A stretch of 64,000 nucleotides of DNA from Chara braunii (lineage: Eukaryota > Streptophyta > Charophyceae > Charales > Characeae), in NCBI GenBank assembly GCA_003427395.1, contig BFEA01000247.1, positions 308,034 to 372,033 of the forward strand. The letters run 5' to 3'. The position numbers were made by a program, and so were the translations under genes. Each line of letters begins with the position of its first letter. The first letter of the stretch is position 1. This document shows positions 34,170 through 46,261 of the stretch, piece by piece. The notes below the pieces were generated by a model. The model was not told the DNA's origin. It made no database searches and was given only the letters and a program-made list of their open reading frames with translations.

Positions 34170-34510
34170 GAACATCCCATTTATATACCGTATGGGGTGT
34201 AACAGAGCACAACCTCAGGACGTGTATTGTCAGTGAGTAACTTAGCACAAACCCTATTCGTTTACTACATAGGGCCCAATTAAACGCAACCTCAATTTAT
34301 ATACTGCATAGAGTGGCAGAAGTAAGCGGCCCCAGTTCGCATATTACACACGGTACAAATGAACAAGACCCCTATTCATATACTATACAGGGTACAATGT
34401 ACGAGAACCTTGTTTGTATGTTACAGTTGGTATAAATGTATGGAACCCTTGTTAGTATAGTACACAAGATACAACTGTACGAGGCCCCTATTCACGTACT
34501 ACACAGTGCA
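34170..34510. repeat. tandem hairpin repeat with TTCRTATACTAC loop
   Basis: About six units of 45-65 bp share a loop like TTCATATACTAC. Arms differ but pair: CCCAT/ATGGG (34176 with 34192), CCCTAT/ATAGGG (34252 with 34269), CCCT/AGGG (34370 with 34389) and CTTGT/ACAAG (34448 with 34464). Noncoding. Confidence 0.65.
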
Positions 34511-34556
34511 ACAAAAGGAAGATAGCAGAGTTTTTGAATATAATAAATAAAGTTAT

Positions 34557-34940
34557 ACCTGCGTAGCACGACAAACGTGTTCGTGCCCCTTCACGTTCAC
34601 GCGTTCGCGTGAATAGCTCGCGAACATGTTCGGGCGAACATAATTTTTTTGTCGTAAAAAATATATATGTATAATATATATAAATATATATATATGTATA
34701 TATATATTCTGTTTTTCATGTTTAACTCATGATTGGCTACAAATTTGAACATGACTCCTAGACAAACGTTGCTTGTATTATTGTTTTATATAACATATAA
34801 TTGTTTCAGATTTTTATGAGAATTTGTTTTGTTTCTTTTTCAAAATATTTTTTATGTTTGCGTTCGGAGGGTTTTGGGCGCTTGTTTGCGTTCGGGCGAA
34901 CATGTTCGCGTTCGTCTCTGAAAGCGAACACGGTGCTACG
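34557..34940. mobile_element. foldback element with TAAAGTTAT duplication
   Basis: TAAAGTTAT occurs at 34548-34556 and 34941-34949. Ends CGTAGCACGACAAACGTG and, inverted, CGTAGCACCGTGTTCG form terminal inverted repeats, with TTCGGGCGAACAT-type palindromes inside and an AT-rich centre. The left end has five extra bases relative to the right. Probably a hAT-type MITE related in style to X elements. Confidence 0.75.
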
Positions 34941-35857
34941 TAAAGTTATGCAATTTAAATATTAAAAAAACCAATTAACTATTAAAAGTTTCTTAATTCA
35001 TTTCCGCAGACCTCTATCTACCCTCGTGTACAGCCAGGGCCTATCAGGCTATTTGCCTGTTCGGCCTGTGGCACCAGGCCGTGTGCTGTGTCCGTCCAGT
35101 CCAGTTCTCCGGTACCATTGTTGGTACAACTCCTGTCCAGTCAAGTCCAGTCCTTCCGCTGGGGGTGTACCCCAACTGAAGTCTGTTTTTATTCATTCTT
35201 CATTCTGCACACTTTGGAGTACGTGAGTATTGAGTCTGTGTCAGAGTTGCGTTGTCCTTTCCAACTCGATCTCCATCTCCTTTGTCTTGAACACTTTGTC
35301 TCGATCCTGACTCTCCGCCCCACCCTACCCCGCAAGTACGGGAAAAGGGTGTAATCCTGCAAACGGGATTTCGGGCCGTTTTTTTGTATTTTCGGAGCGC
35401 ACAGACGGAAAAACGTGAAGCGGCGAGAGAGGTGACACGTGGTGAAAATTGCGAGTGTCATCACGACGCGTAAGCACAAGTGCCAAGGCCGAGGTTGCCG
35501 CACACATGCGCGCCACGCGCCGACGCTGCCCCGCCACGCCCCGCTCCCGAATTATATACATCAAGATATGAGATGCACACTACTGCCAGGCAACTGCCAA
35601 CCATGCGAGTGCGTAGCCAGCACCTTAACACATTGGCCAAACTCTGTTTATGTCCCCATAGTGTAGCACGCTGATGTTGAAGAGTGCCACGTTAGCTATT
35701 TACCCCCCCTCACCCCCCTGTCAGCGAGCGGCGAGCAGCGACCCCCACAACAACAACGGGTGGGCTGCTATTTGCCGGCCCCCCACCCCCCCTCCCGCGA
35801 GGCACATCGTGGCTCCTATTGCCTGCTCACGTGGCCATCTGCAGTGCCACGTGGCAG

Positions 35858-36150
35858 GTTGTTGGGGAGCTTGAAGACCCCCCTGGCTAGGGGGCTGCAC
35901 TACAAGCAGATGTGGGTGGCTGATCAAGATCTTTGCACACCCAAATGATGATGTTGATGATGATGATTATTTCTATTGCTGCAGCAACAGTTTGGCAGCA
36001 GTGAAGATCCCCCTGGCTAGGGGGTTGCGTGTCAGTGGAATCAGGGTGGCTGATCAAGGTCTCAACAAACCCTTGATTATTTTATTATTATTATTATTTT
36101 TATGTTGCAGCTACAAGCTGCCAGGATCTTGAAGGCCAAGATCCAGTGGA
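35858..36150. repeat. tandem hairpin units CCCCCTggctAGGGGG
   Basis: Two units about 130 bp apart carry CCCCCT-GGCT-AGGGGG (35879-35894 and 36009-36024) followed by GGTGGCTGATCAAGRTCT. A third unit carries GGATCTT/AAGATCC (36124 with 36138). ATG/ATT microsatellite runs separate them. From 34950 to 35857 I see no supported gene. That part is GC-rich and may be an LTR or leader. Confidence 0.6.
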
Positions 36151-36189
36151 TGTTGGTGACCTTGTTGCTCTTGGCCAGCCAAGAGTCGG

Positions 36190-37200
36190 ATATCATCTCT
36201 CTCCACTAACTTAGTCTCCCCCCCTCCTTCTCTCTCTCCCCTACAAAATCTCATCACCTCTTCTGCCTCTACCGCTACTCCCCCCCCTCTTACCTCCCTC
36301 TTCACTCATCTTCCACAATCTTTTTCTCCCTTCCTCTCCCCACTCACCATCTTCTATTAATGTCTTCCACTTTTTTCCACTTTTCTCATCAGTTTCTCTC
36401 CCATTCTCCCACCCCCCTCTCTCCCTTCCCTCCCCCAACAACAACCCAATCATCCCCCCACCTCCCCCTTTAATTTTTTTCTCGTCCTCACATGTTTTGC
36501 TCTCTCTTCATCACTTTTTTGATTCCCCATCACCCCCAACTTCAAATTTTTCTGTTCTTTCTTCTTTTGTCTTTTATTTTTATGTAAATTTTCTCTTTTC
36601 TTTAAAAGTTTGAATTATCCTATCCCCCTACTTCTTTCTCAATTTTTTTTTTTTTTCTTTTTATTTCATTTATTCTGAAAATTTATTTTTTTCTGTGGCA
36701 CGTATATATCTGTTTAGGACTTACCTATTTCAGCTATCGGCGCATATTTTGACCCCGTGGTGGTAACGAAGTGTTGCCAAAATTTTCTTTTTTCTCCCTA
36801 CTCTCTCCCACCTTACTTAGTATTTTTTTTTGGCGACACACATCGATCTCATGGGGGTAACGAAATGCTGCCAAAAAATTTTGAAAAAATCCAACACTTA
36901 GTTTCTCTTCACTCCCCTCCACCTCCTTATTCATTTATTTATTTATTTATTTATTTTTCTGAAAATTATCGTTTGCGGCATTTTAAAACTTTGTGTGTTT
37001 CTCTTACTCTCCCCTTCGTCTTGGCACATTTTTGAACTCGTGAGGGCTAGGAAAATGCTGCCGAAAATTCAAAAAAATATAATTTTATTTTCTCTATTGA
37101 CATTTTGTTTACTTTTTTTTTTAATTATTTTAATTATTTATTTATTTTTATTTTTATTTTAAAATTTCACCGTTTATTTTTTTTTTTTTCCCTCTCCCCT
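36190..37200. repeat. pyrimidine-rich DNA with spaced TGCTGCCRAAAATT units
   Basis: CT/T-rich low complexity. Three spaced units at about 36745-36790, 36845-36890 and 37035-37075 share GGNTARSRAARTGYTGCCRAAAATT, resembling the flank of arrays II at 15060 and 49500. A (TTTA)n run lies near 36930-36955. Confidence 0.55.
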
Positions 37201-37264
37201 CCATGGTTGCTATTTTCTTTTCTTTATTAGGTCGCCGCTACCCCACCCAAACCACCCAAACTTC

Positions 37265-37305
37265 GGTTAAGGTTTTTTTAGGGTTTTTTTAGGGGTTAGG
37301 GTTTG
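37265..37305. repeat. short telomere-like TTTAGGG stretch
   Basis: TTTTTTTAGGG, TTTTTTTAGGGG and TTAGGGTTTG in a row are degenerate units of the plant-type TTTAGGG telomere repeat. Only about three units, so this is an interstitial motif, not a telomere. Confidence 0.5.
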
Positions 37306-37343
37306 CTTAGCCCCCCTTCTCTCCCGCCTCCTCCCGTCGCACA

Positions 37344-39280
37344 TTGGACCCGAACGGCTCCACTCCCCTCGACCGGATTGACGCCACTCCCTCACCCGCG
37401 ACCCGCTGGTCACGGGGGGAGCCGACTCAAGACTACCCACTCTGCTCCCACGGTCCCCTCCCTCTCATCGGTGGTCCCCTCCCTGTCACCGGTGGTCCCC
37501 TCCTTCTCACCGATGGTCCCCTGTCCCCACGCCACAACCTATTTCTTTCCCCTCCTCTTTCTCCACCTCCTGCTATATCTACCCCCATACGTCCATCGCC
37601 CACGGACGGGACTACACTCGAGGAGATCGTCACGGCGCCCTCCATCTCCAAGACGTCCACCCACCCAATGGTCCAAGGTCAGACCCCTATGAACCCCTAT
37701 GGACCCCATGGACCTTCGTGCAGTTCTTGCTTCCCTCCTTGCACCTTTGCAAGCGCGACTCAATGCGTTTGCACCCCTAAAGGGGCAACTAAATGCGCTC
37801 ACTCTTGAAGTTCACCGCCTCAAGGTTTCTCCTCATCGCTCTCACACCTCATCCCTTACATGCTCACAGTCCAACTCCCCACGACTCCATATACGGAGAT
37901 GTGGTGGGTCGTCCTCCCCCGCGGATCAAGTCCAACACTCCCCCTCCGCAGTGGTGACTGTCGCCGCCGCTCGGGCCATAGCACCTGTTGCAGCACACCC
38001 GTTGGCCCATGTCGCCGTTGCCACTTCGACCACTATCATAGGTACTACTGCCCATGAGAGTAGGTTAACAACAGACATATTTTTCATCACCACTTCACGA
38101 TGCAGCCTGCCTAAACAGGTGGTTTTCAGGGTCTTCGAACCTTTCACCACTTCAGGAGCATTCACGTATGAAAATCATGAATAGTCCTGAAGTGGTGAAA
38201 ACTTCGAAGACCTTGAAAACCATGTTTAGGCAGGCTGCATCCTCAAGTGCTGAAGGGTGGTTTTCATGGTCTTCAGACCTTTCACCATTTCAGGACCATT
38301 CAAGATTTTCAGACTGCCCAAAACTCTCACTTGACCACTTTAGGACACCCTTCACCACTTCTGGATGCGGCCTGCCTAAACAGGTGGTTTTCAGGGTCTT
38401 CGGACCTTTCACCACTTCAGGACCATTCATGATTTTCAGACTGCCCAAAACTCTCACTTCAGAATTTTCATTCCTGAATTTTCAGCTACTCGATAACCGC
38501 TTGTGCTGCCCAGATACCGGTCTCTGGCCAAACAGTTTCATCTACTCATCGGTATGGCTTACCAGCTTCCGACTTCGGTCCCGGCATTACGGACCGGAGT
38601 CCTCTCGCCTCCCATCATTTGCTCACTCCTACCTCAGGGTTCCCTACAGTTTGTCACTCCTCCCCCCCCTAGGGTACCCTCTCCGCCTCCACCACCTCCA
38701 ACCCCGCGCAACTACCGAGTGGCTACCTTGCAGGTCATCGTCGCGCAGCTTCAGGCGGATATTCTCACCCTGAGACAACGTCACCATTCACATGCTCACC
38801 CTTCCTTTTGTTATACCACCCCTCCCACCTCTATCTTGCAGACTTGTTTCCCTCGACCCGCTCCTCCCCCTCTACCCACGTATCTCGTCACTCTGTCACA
38901 GTTGGTTGCAGCCGTTGGCTTCACCTCTGTTGGACTTTCCACCAGCAGCCTCGGCCCACAGCCTGCCACAGCTTCCACCACTGCACCGGCCCCAACATTT
39001 GCCGCTGCAGTGCAGGCCCATCAGCCTCTCTCCCCTCGCCGTCAACACAGCGGTCTCACCCTTGTGCGCCTCTCGGATATACCCAACTACGATGGTACAC
39101 TTCCTGTGCCACATTGGCTGTAGGTTGCCACACTTGCGCTGACTATAACAAACACTAGTCAGGATTTGTGGTGCTCTATGCTTTCAATTAAATTGCGAGG
39201 CAGCGCGTTCTCCGCATGGGAGAACTACCATACCCATCGTACTGGCTCGGGTGAGGCTCCCACTCTCGGACTTCACCTCG
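37344..39280 (+). pseudogene. second LTR-retrotransposon Gag, frameshifted and truncated
   Basis: A Pro/Ser/Thr-rich N-terminal region starts at 37344 (MDPNGSTPLDRI), including a 24-bp tandem repeat at about 37448-37520. A frameshift near 37700 leads to DLRAVLASLLAPLQARLNAF. W4 interrupts it at 38058-38505. Afterwards come a Pro-rich segment, a VATLQVIVAQLQADILTLRQR helix and SDIPNYDGTLPVPHWL. A stop follows, then ALTITNTSQ, RGSAFSAWENY, a pattern typical of the Gag capsid N-terminal region. It is cut off at about 39280 by the Z2 repeat. No pol follows. Confidence 0.65.
38058..38505 (+). mobile_element. Mutator-like palindromic element W4
   Basis: Same family and orientation as W2: GAGTAGGTTAACAAC start, GATAACCGCTTGTG end and TTCAGG-rich interior. 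Flanks CTGCCCATGA and CTGCCCAGAT share the first seven bases. Confidence 0.8.
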
Positions 39281-39288
39281 TTCCTTCG

Positions 39289-39616
39289 TTGTCGAGCGCA
39301 TCGGCCCCCGCCTTTCCTCACGAAAGAGGCGGGAGCCCTCCCGGCCATATCACGCAGGAGTTAAAACAAAAAGCATACCACAGAGACAACTCGGGAACGA
39401 CGCATAATTAATCCCACGGACCGCCGAGACGGTTGTGGTCGCATCGTCTCTTCACCGCTCCAGCCGGGTGCGCCAACTGTGCATCCCGCGGTCCTCTGCG
39501 ACAAGACAGGTTCCCGCGGGGCATAAGCTTTCTTCCCTAAGGGAATGTCACCACCCTTAGGGGTGTATCCCTACCGAGCTACTGACCCACGTGCGAAAGC
39601 TTTACATGCAGTTGCA
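39289..39616 (+). repeat. LTR-like repeat, copy Z2 (partial)
   Basis: Begins TGTCGAGCGCATCGG and aligns with 47217-47506 through CCCTCCCGGCC, CACGCAGGAGTT, CTGCGACA, GTCACC and CCGAGCTAC. It is truncated near 39616, next to the large W relative. Confidence 0.7.
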
Positions 39617-39622
39617 GAGGGA

Positions 39623-41463
39623 GAGATGGTTAACGGGTTCTCTAATATTCAGCGTGTACATAGAGTGCGTTCAACGTTCATACACACTCGGACATATTAA
39701 ACACTCGAACAGGGGAGGTGTACTTCAACATTTCGAAGACTCATACAGGGGAGGTACAAGCCTAGAGACGTCGGGTCGGTTCAGCGTCTTCAATGGATTC
39801 ACCAGTTTAGAAAGCTAAAACAATTCAGCATTTTTACAAGCCTAGAGAGGGTGGGGGGTTCAGAATCTTCAACCTTTTCACCACTGCATAATTTTCAAAA
39901 TTTTCAGCGTTCCAACATACTCGGACGAAAGGGGGGTGTAGTTCAGAGTTTTCGACATATTCACCACTTCAGAATCTTCAGAGTCTTCAACATTACTACA
40001 TACTCATACAAGGGGACGAACGCGGAAAATTCTAAAAATTTTGAAGAGGTGCAAACGCTGAAGATTCTGAAGCCCCCCCCCAACCTCACAAGGGTAGGCA
40101 CGGGGGGGTTTCAGAATCTTCAGTGTTTTCACCACTTCCAGAATTTTCAGAATCTTCAGCGTTCCACACACTCGAATAAAAAGAGGTGTACTTTAGAATT
40201 TTCAGCATCTTCACCACTTCAGAATTTTCAGAATCCTCAACGTTTCTCTACACTTAGATAAAGGGGTACACGCTGAAAATTCTGAAAATTATAAAGTGGT
40301 GAAAACGTCGAAGATTCTGAACCCCCCCCCCTTTAAGAAACAAAACAGGCGAAGACACGGGGGAAGGGGGAGGAGGGGTTCAGAATCTTCAACATTTTTA
40401 CCACTTCAGAATTTTCAGAATCTTCAGCGTTCTTACACACTCGGACAAGGGGGGTGTACATAAAGTGCGTTCAACGTTCATACACACTCGGACATAAACA
40501 TTCGAACAGGGGATGTGTACTTTAACATTTTAAAGACTCAGACAGGGGAGGTACAAGCCTAGAGACGTAGGGTCGGTTCAACGTCTTTAATGGATTCACC
40601 ATTTCAGAATGCTAAAAATATTTCAACATTTTTACAAGCTTAGAGAGGGGGGGGGGGTCAGAATCTTCAACCTTTTCACCACTTCAGAATTTTCAGCATT
40701 CTTACATACCTGGATGAAAGGGGGTGTAGTTCAAAGTTTTCAGCATCTTCACCACTTCAGAACCTTCAGAATCTTTAACATTTTTAAATACTCGTACAAG
40801 GAGATGAACGCTGAAGATTCTGAAAATTTTGAAGTGATGAAAACGCTGAAGATTCTTGAACCCCCCCACCTCACAGGAGGAGGCACGGGGAGGGTTCTGG
40901 ACCTTCGACGTTTTCACCACTTCAGAATTTTCAGCGTTCTACACACTCGGATAGAGAGGGGTGTACTTCAGAATTTTGAGGATCTTCACCACTTCAGAAC
41001 CTTCAAAATCTTCAGAGTTTCTATATACTTAGATAGGGGGGTAGACGCTGAAGATTCCGAAAATTGTGAAGTGGTGAAAATATCGAAGATATTGAACCCC
41101 CTCCCCTTAAAGAAATAAAACAGGCGGAGGCAAGGGGTGGGGGGGGTTCAGAATCTTCAACATTTTTACCACTTCAGAATTTTCAGAATCTTCAGCGTTC
41201 CTACACACTCGAACAGGAGGGTGTACTTCAGAATTTTTAATATTTTCTCCATTTTAGAATCTTCAAAATCTTCACCATTTTTTTACACTCAAACAGGAGG
41301 GCAAACGTTGAATATTTTGAAGATTTATTCAATGTAGAGGCATTCAACATTTTCAACACTTCTGAAACCGTTGAAACTAAACTTCAAATAACTTCAAAAA
41401 TGTTGAAAGTTCTTCACTTCAGAATTAGTTTCAGCGAATATTCGGAGTGTCGTTGACCACGTG
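39623..41463. mobile_element. large W-like element with internal tandem TTCAG repeats
   Basis: The interior is a tandem array of CACCACTTCAGAATTTTCAG, AATCTTCAGCGTT and ACACACTCGGA motifs in both orientations, so much of it can fold back. Ends GAGATGGTTAACGGGTTCTC and, inverted, CACGTGGTCAACGACACTC resemble W ends, and AATATTC follows on both sides. Flanking duplications are not convincing (4 of 10). The left neighbour is Z2 and the right is LINE ORF2, so the limits are inferred. Confidence 0.55.
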
Positions 41464-44400
41464 TGCATTCCAGGTGTCTGTCACTCTGAGAACCCCCCTT
41501 TCGGCCCAAGCGCGACCGAAAGCCTCTTTCACACAGCCTGCTGAGAAGGGTCGCCCCATGGTTATCGAATAAAGACTGAGAGAGTACCTCCTCTTTCATT
41601 GTCGATTTTATCCAGGTGTTGAGCCCACTCTCCTCCAGGCCTGTAGGACTCTTTTCCAAAATTTTGACTGGATTCGCCGTCTCAAGAAGGACTCTATCAT
41701 AAAGCAGGTCCATACATCCTCTACTCTTGGCAGTTTCCAATCTTCGGCAGACAACTGTTCTCCCAGCAGAACCCAGTGATCTTCAGAATCGTTGCATATG
41801 GATCTGGTAACCCATTTTGCCAACAATGCGTCGTTCTGCCTGCCTGGGTCCAGCATATTTAGGCCGCCCTCCGATCGGTCGCAACAAATTAATTCCCATG
41901 CTACTTTCGAAATAAAGTCTGCCTCCTCTTTCCCGAAGGGTTTCCAGATGAACTTTGCGGGTACCCTTTGGACAATTTTAAGTAGTTGTCTGCTTAGCAC
42001 CTTTACGGTGCCTACAAACCACAATAATGAAAACAGGGCCTCGTTTGTGACTAACGCCCTCCAAAACAGTGACAGGTGCTGGGTTGGGCCCCACACTGCT
42101 ATACGCCTGATAATCTTTTGATGTAGAAAATCGTTCTGAGCATCTGCACATCTACTACTGAGTGCGATCTAGACCCCTAAGTAGCGTTTTGCATTACCAC
42201 TGGTAACTTGTTTCATTCCCCACTCAACTGTGAGTGCATACCTATCTGGAAGGAAGACCACTGATTTGTTCCAATTTACATCAGCTTCGGACAGCTCAGC
42301 GTACTCCACCCGACAGGTTGTCAAGGCAGTGAGGGATTCAACCGTGTTTTCTGAGACGGCTATTAGATCGTCCGCTAGGGCCTTGACCCGACACTTCCGA
42401 TGTTGTGTAGGTATGCCTCTGATGTGTGGGTGCTGTCTGATGTTGTTCACGAGCAACTCCAATTGGAGGACGAACAGCAGGGGTGCCAACAGGCATCCTT
42501 GCCGTAAAGATCGGGATAGTGCAAAAGGTGAGGAGATATGGTCGTTGTTGGAGACGGATGTTGTAGAGAGGGTGCAAAGTTCAAAAACCCATATGCAAAA
42601 GTTTGGCCCAAAGTTCATCATACGGAGTGTGGTGAGAATGTAGGCCCAATTAACTCTATCATAGGCCTTCTCCAGATCCAGCAACAAGAAAACAATCTCT
42701 AAATTGTTACGTTGAACCTGTTCTAGGACTTGAATTGCAATTACTATGCTATCGAAGATTGATCTTCCTTGAACAAAAGATGCCTGATCACGACCTACCA
42801 ATTTTGGGAGGAATTTTCCTAACCTCCTGGCTAACACCTTTGCCAAAATTTTATAGGATGTATTAAGAAGGGAAATAGGTCGCCAATTCCTGATATCGTC
42901 CTTGTCTCCTTTCTTATACAAAATTGTGATTATGCCATGTGCCATACCCGCAAAGATGCGGCCGCCCATGAGGATTTCGTTGTAGATGACAACCAAATGA
43001 GGGATGAGAACATGTTGTTGATACACTTCTACCGGAATACCGTCTCTATCAGGGGCTTTGCCCTTGGTCATGTGCTTTAGTGTCTCCTCAACTTCCTCTT
43101 GTGCAACCGACCTGTTGGGGTCCAGACGGCTTGAGTGGTCGAGTTTTACTGTGGTGTTAGTCCAATGATCTGAGCCGTCAGACAAATCATTATTGGGGTT
43201 CTCTCCCGGCCTCAGTGTTGTTAAGATATTCTTCAAGTATAGGACTGCGTATCTGCCCATAGCCTCTGATGTAAATGCTTCCCTAGCTTTCGGTATGAAC
43301 GGATGGTGGACTCACAACTCTTATGGGGAGAAGGCGCTGGAATGACTCCTTAGTCATTGGTCGTACACAGCAATCCCTTTTACTTTCAACCTTTCTGATC
43401 ATTCGTTTGAGCGCTTCTGTTGCAGGTCATTCCATTCATAAATTAACCGAGCCCACTTCGGTGCCCATACGGACGCTGAGATTGGGTGCAACTGCATCCT
43501 GTCTTCTACCCAATCCAAATCCCTGAGAATTCTACCTTCTTCCTTTTTATCTTCTGCAACAAGGATTATAGAGAAAATACTCAGAAAGTTAGATGCAATT
43601 GACGTACCTACATCCCACCAATCCCCTCTTGAGTCGAAGAGTGTTTGGGCTTTGGGCCACTTCTCAAAAAAATTATCTATCCATCTAGATAGATTTGGAT
43701 CCTTGAGGTGTTGGGTATTCAACCAGAAGAAGCCCTTCCCTCTGTCATTGGCTTTCATCATGCGAAACATGGCTTTAACTGGGATGTGATCTGATATCGG
43801 GTTATTGACTGCTTTGATGTTGAGGGCTGCATTCCACCACCGAGAGTTTGTCAGGAAGTAATCAAGCCTTCTAAACATACCTAGAGATCTCTCTTCTGCC
43901 GCTGAGGAGCACCAGATGAAACCGGGGGAGGTGAGGTGCATGATTCTGAACTTATCGCATAAGTCGAGATCCAACATATATTCGGTGAGTGCTAGGATGT
44001 CCCGGGGGGCTGTGGATGAGGGATGGTTGTTGTCTAGCGAGATGTTCCAGCCCCCTGCCACTATCACGTTGTCTACATCCGGGGTTAGAGGGATTAGGTC
44101 CTCAAAGAACATCCTGCGTTCTGATCGATCAACCGAGGCGTAGACTTTCATCATCGCCCACTTCTCCCCATTAAGTGACAATTTCACCCATGCCCAACGA
44201 CCCCATAGATCGATCCCGTGATCTAGGATGGTTGCTGGGAGGTCGCGGTGTATGAGAATGCCCACTCCCCCTCGGGTTCCTACAACCGGGGACTAGACTT
44301 GCAGTCCATCCCACCAGTTGCCCATGGTCTGCAGTTTCCTCTCATCCAACTTACTTTCCTGTATGCAGGAGATGTGCGCTTTATGCTGATGGATCCATAA

Positions 44401-44481
44401 CTTCAGCCGAACCCGCTTCCCTTTCCTAGTGGTATTACCCAAACCTCTGAGGTTCCATGTTGTTATGGTAAGACTATCCAT
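41464..44481 (-). pseudogene. LINE ORF2: endonuclease and reverse transcriptase
   Basis: The start at 44481 overlaps the ORF1 stop. The apurinic-type endonuclease runs from TTWNLRGLGN through CIQESKL, VYASVDRSER, IVAGGWNIS (the expected Asp of the GDFN-like motif is lost), RRLDYFLTN and SDHIPV. RT (42169-43260) shows KAPDRDGIPVEVY, RPISLLNTSYKILAKVLARRL, LLDLEKAYDRV, RQGCLLAP and the active site as ALADD instead of YADD. The rest of the C-terminal part continues to about 41464 with a frameshift near 41740. In-frame stops lie near 44290, 43399 and 42169. Its 3' end abuts the large W element. Confidence 0.9.
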
Positions 44482-44780
44482 TCAGCCTACTCCCCTGTAT
44501 CCCAGATTGGATATCAGGAGAAGGATTGTTCAAGTTGTTGTGCTGTGATGCTCCTGCGCCACTTCTTGAGGAGGTGGCAAATACAGCGGTCGCCGGCCAC
44601 CTTTGGGATAACAGGTTCCTCTAGTATATGGATTCTAAACGCCTATTCCTTGACAATTGTTCATTCATCTTTGCCATAAATTCCGTGTCCGAGATTTCCT
44701 GCACCCACATCTGTCGTAGGTAATTTGTCTTCCTCAATGAATACTGCGAGCGGAATCAGACATTCACATTAGCGGTTAAT

Positions 44781-45156
44781 GGAAGGCCAAAAATTCGGGG
44801 TTTTTCGCCGCGTCACTACAAGCAATGTTGTCGAAACTTTTGCGAACAAACTATGCAGGGTCATAATACAAACATAAAAAAATCAATCAGGCAAAAAAAA
44901 ACGAAAAAAACAAACTCAAGAGCACTATAAATCCCTATTCGGAGTAGCTTTCGAAGTTCACCAACGCTTTTTTCGAGTATGTTGTTTTTGCTAAGTTTTT
45001 TGTTACTGCTTCAAATACGGTGAAACTGAATACAGATATACCATAAAACAGATATATAACAGGCAAAAAAAAAAGTTGAGAAAAGAGTAAAAATTTAGGA
45101 AAATATGACAATTTCGGTGAAAATTTCGCCAAAATTTGCCGAATTTTTGGCCTTCC
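44781..45156. mobile_element. MITE-like element in LINE ORF1
   Basis: Starts GGAAGGCCAAAAATTCGG and ends with its complement CCGAATTTTTGGCCTTCC, followed inward by TTTTNGCC on both sides. AT-rich interior with no gene. It interrupts ORF1 shortly before its end. No clear target-site duplication. Confidence 0.7.
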
Positions 45157-46261
45157 TTCCACGATCAAGCTGTCCATCTTTCCCGGTGCTATGTAAGCAT
45201 CTAACACGGGAGCAAAGATCTTAAAATTCATGTCCTGACTTTCCAAATGAAATATGGGCATTGCCATATCCGATACTAATCTGATCGGGAGCCTATTCTC
45301 AAAAAAATTCCTGGCGGCTGGGAGGGTCATTTGCGGGGTGACTGGTTCCTCCACTGGTTGTGCAAGGAAGCTGACCTTCCCATTAGTAGGTTGCCATGCG
45401 CCTACATGAATGGAGCCCTTCGCGATTGTACAAATAACCAAAATCAACCATTTCTCCAGACTGGATGATGGGACACGTGTTGCCGTTGCCATTCGTCGGC
45501 TGCACGTGGTTTTGGAGTCGAGTTGCGGTTGTTCATTCCCATTTCCTGAGTGCGTGGATGTAGAGGAGCTCGCCTCACTGTGGATCGAGGTCCGAGGGCC
45601 CTCCTACATAGGGTTGTTCCTTTGCGCTTGATCTCCCTCCGGGACTGAAGCTCCGGATCTGGTCACTTTAGGGATTTTCAGGGGTGATTGTCCCCTCGAG
45701 CTCCTCCTGAATGGAACCCGAGTGGATGATATCGCTTCCTCCCCAGTGCTTTTGGCTGTTCTCACTTGGGAAAGACTGTCTGCGTGGCTCACGACAGTCC
45801 TATTCCATGGCGCGAGATCCATACGTGGGGGGGCCTCTGTCCCCGGTGGGGGGGGTTCGTCCTCCTTAACCATCGTTGTCGCGTACAGCAGCCCTGCCAA
45901 ACGATTGTCGGAAGGGTGGAGAAGACTGGGAAGGCCACATGCATCCTCGCGATGCATGACCTGTGGCCTGCGAGCCGTGTCCTGGGAGTCGTTTCCGGAT
46001 GGATGCGTTGTGGAATAACTACCCCTTTTGTGCTTCATTCCGGGGAGAAGATCGGATTAAAGTGGGTGTGAATGCTTGGCACTACTCCGGCTGGCAGGGG
46101 TGGTGGTGGGGGTTGAGGACGGGGGGATAATGACCAGTAGGATCTTTTGCTGCGTGGCGTTGAGGCTTGTCGTGAGGGTGGCCTGAGGTCACCCTGATAG
46201 TGAGGCGAACCTTTGTTGTGTCGTGATCTTCATCTACGTGGTTCGTTGTGAATGAACTGCC

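Noticed and set aside
37265-37305. Telomere or chromosome end
   Set aside because: Only about three degenerate TTTAGGG-type units, embedded in other repeats.
37303-37692. 129-residue Pro/Ser-rich frame overlapping the second gag
   Set aside because: It is a shadow frame of the gag frame starting at 37344, which links better with the downstream Gag-like segments.
45722-46071. Plus-strand frames of about 100 residues
   Set aside because: They are antisense shadows of the LINE ORF1 C-terminal region.
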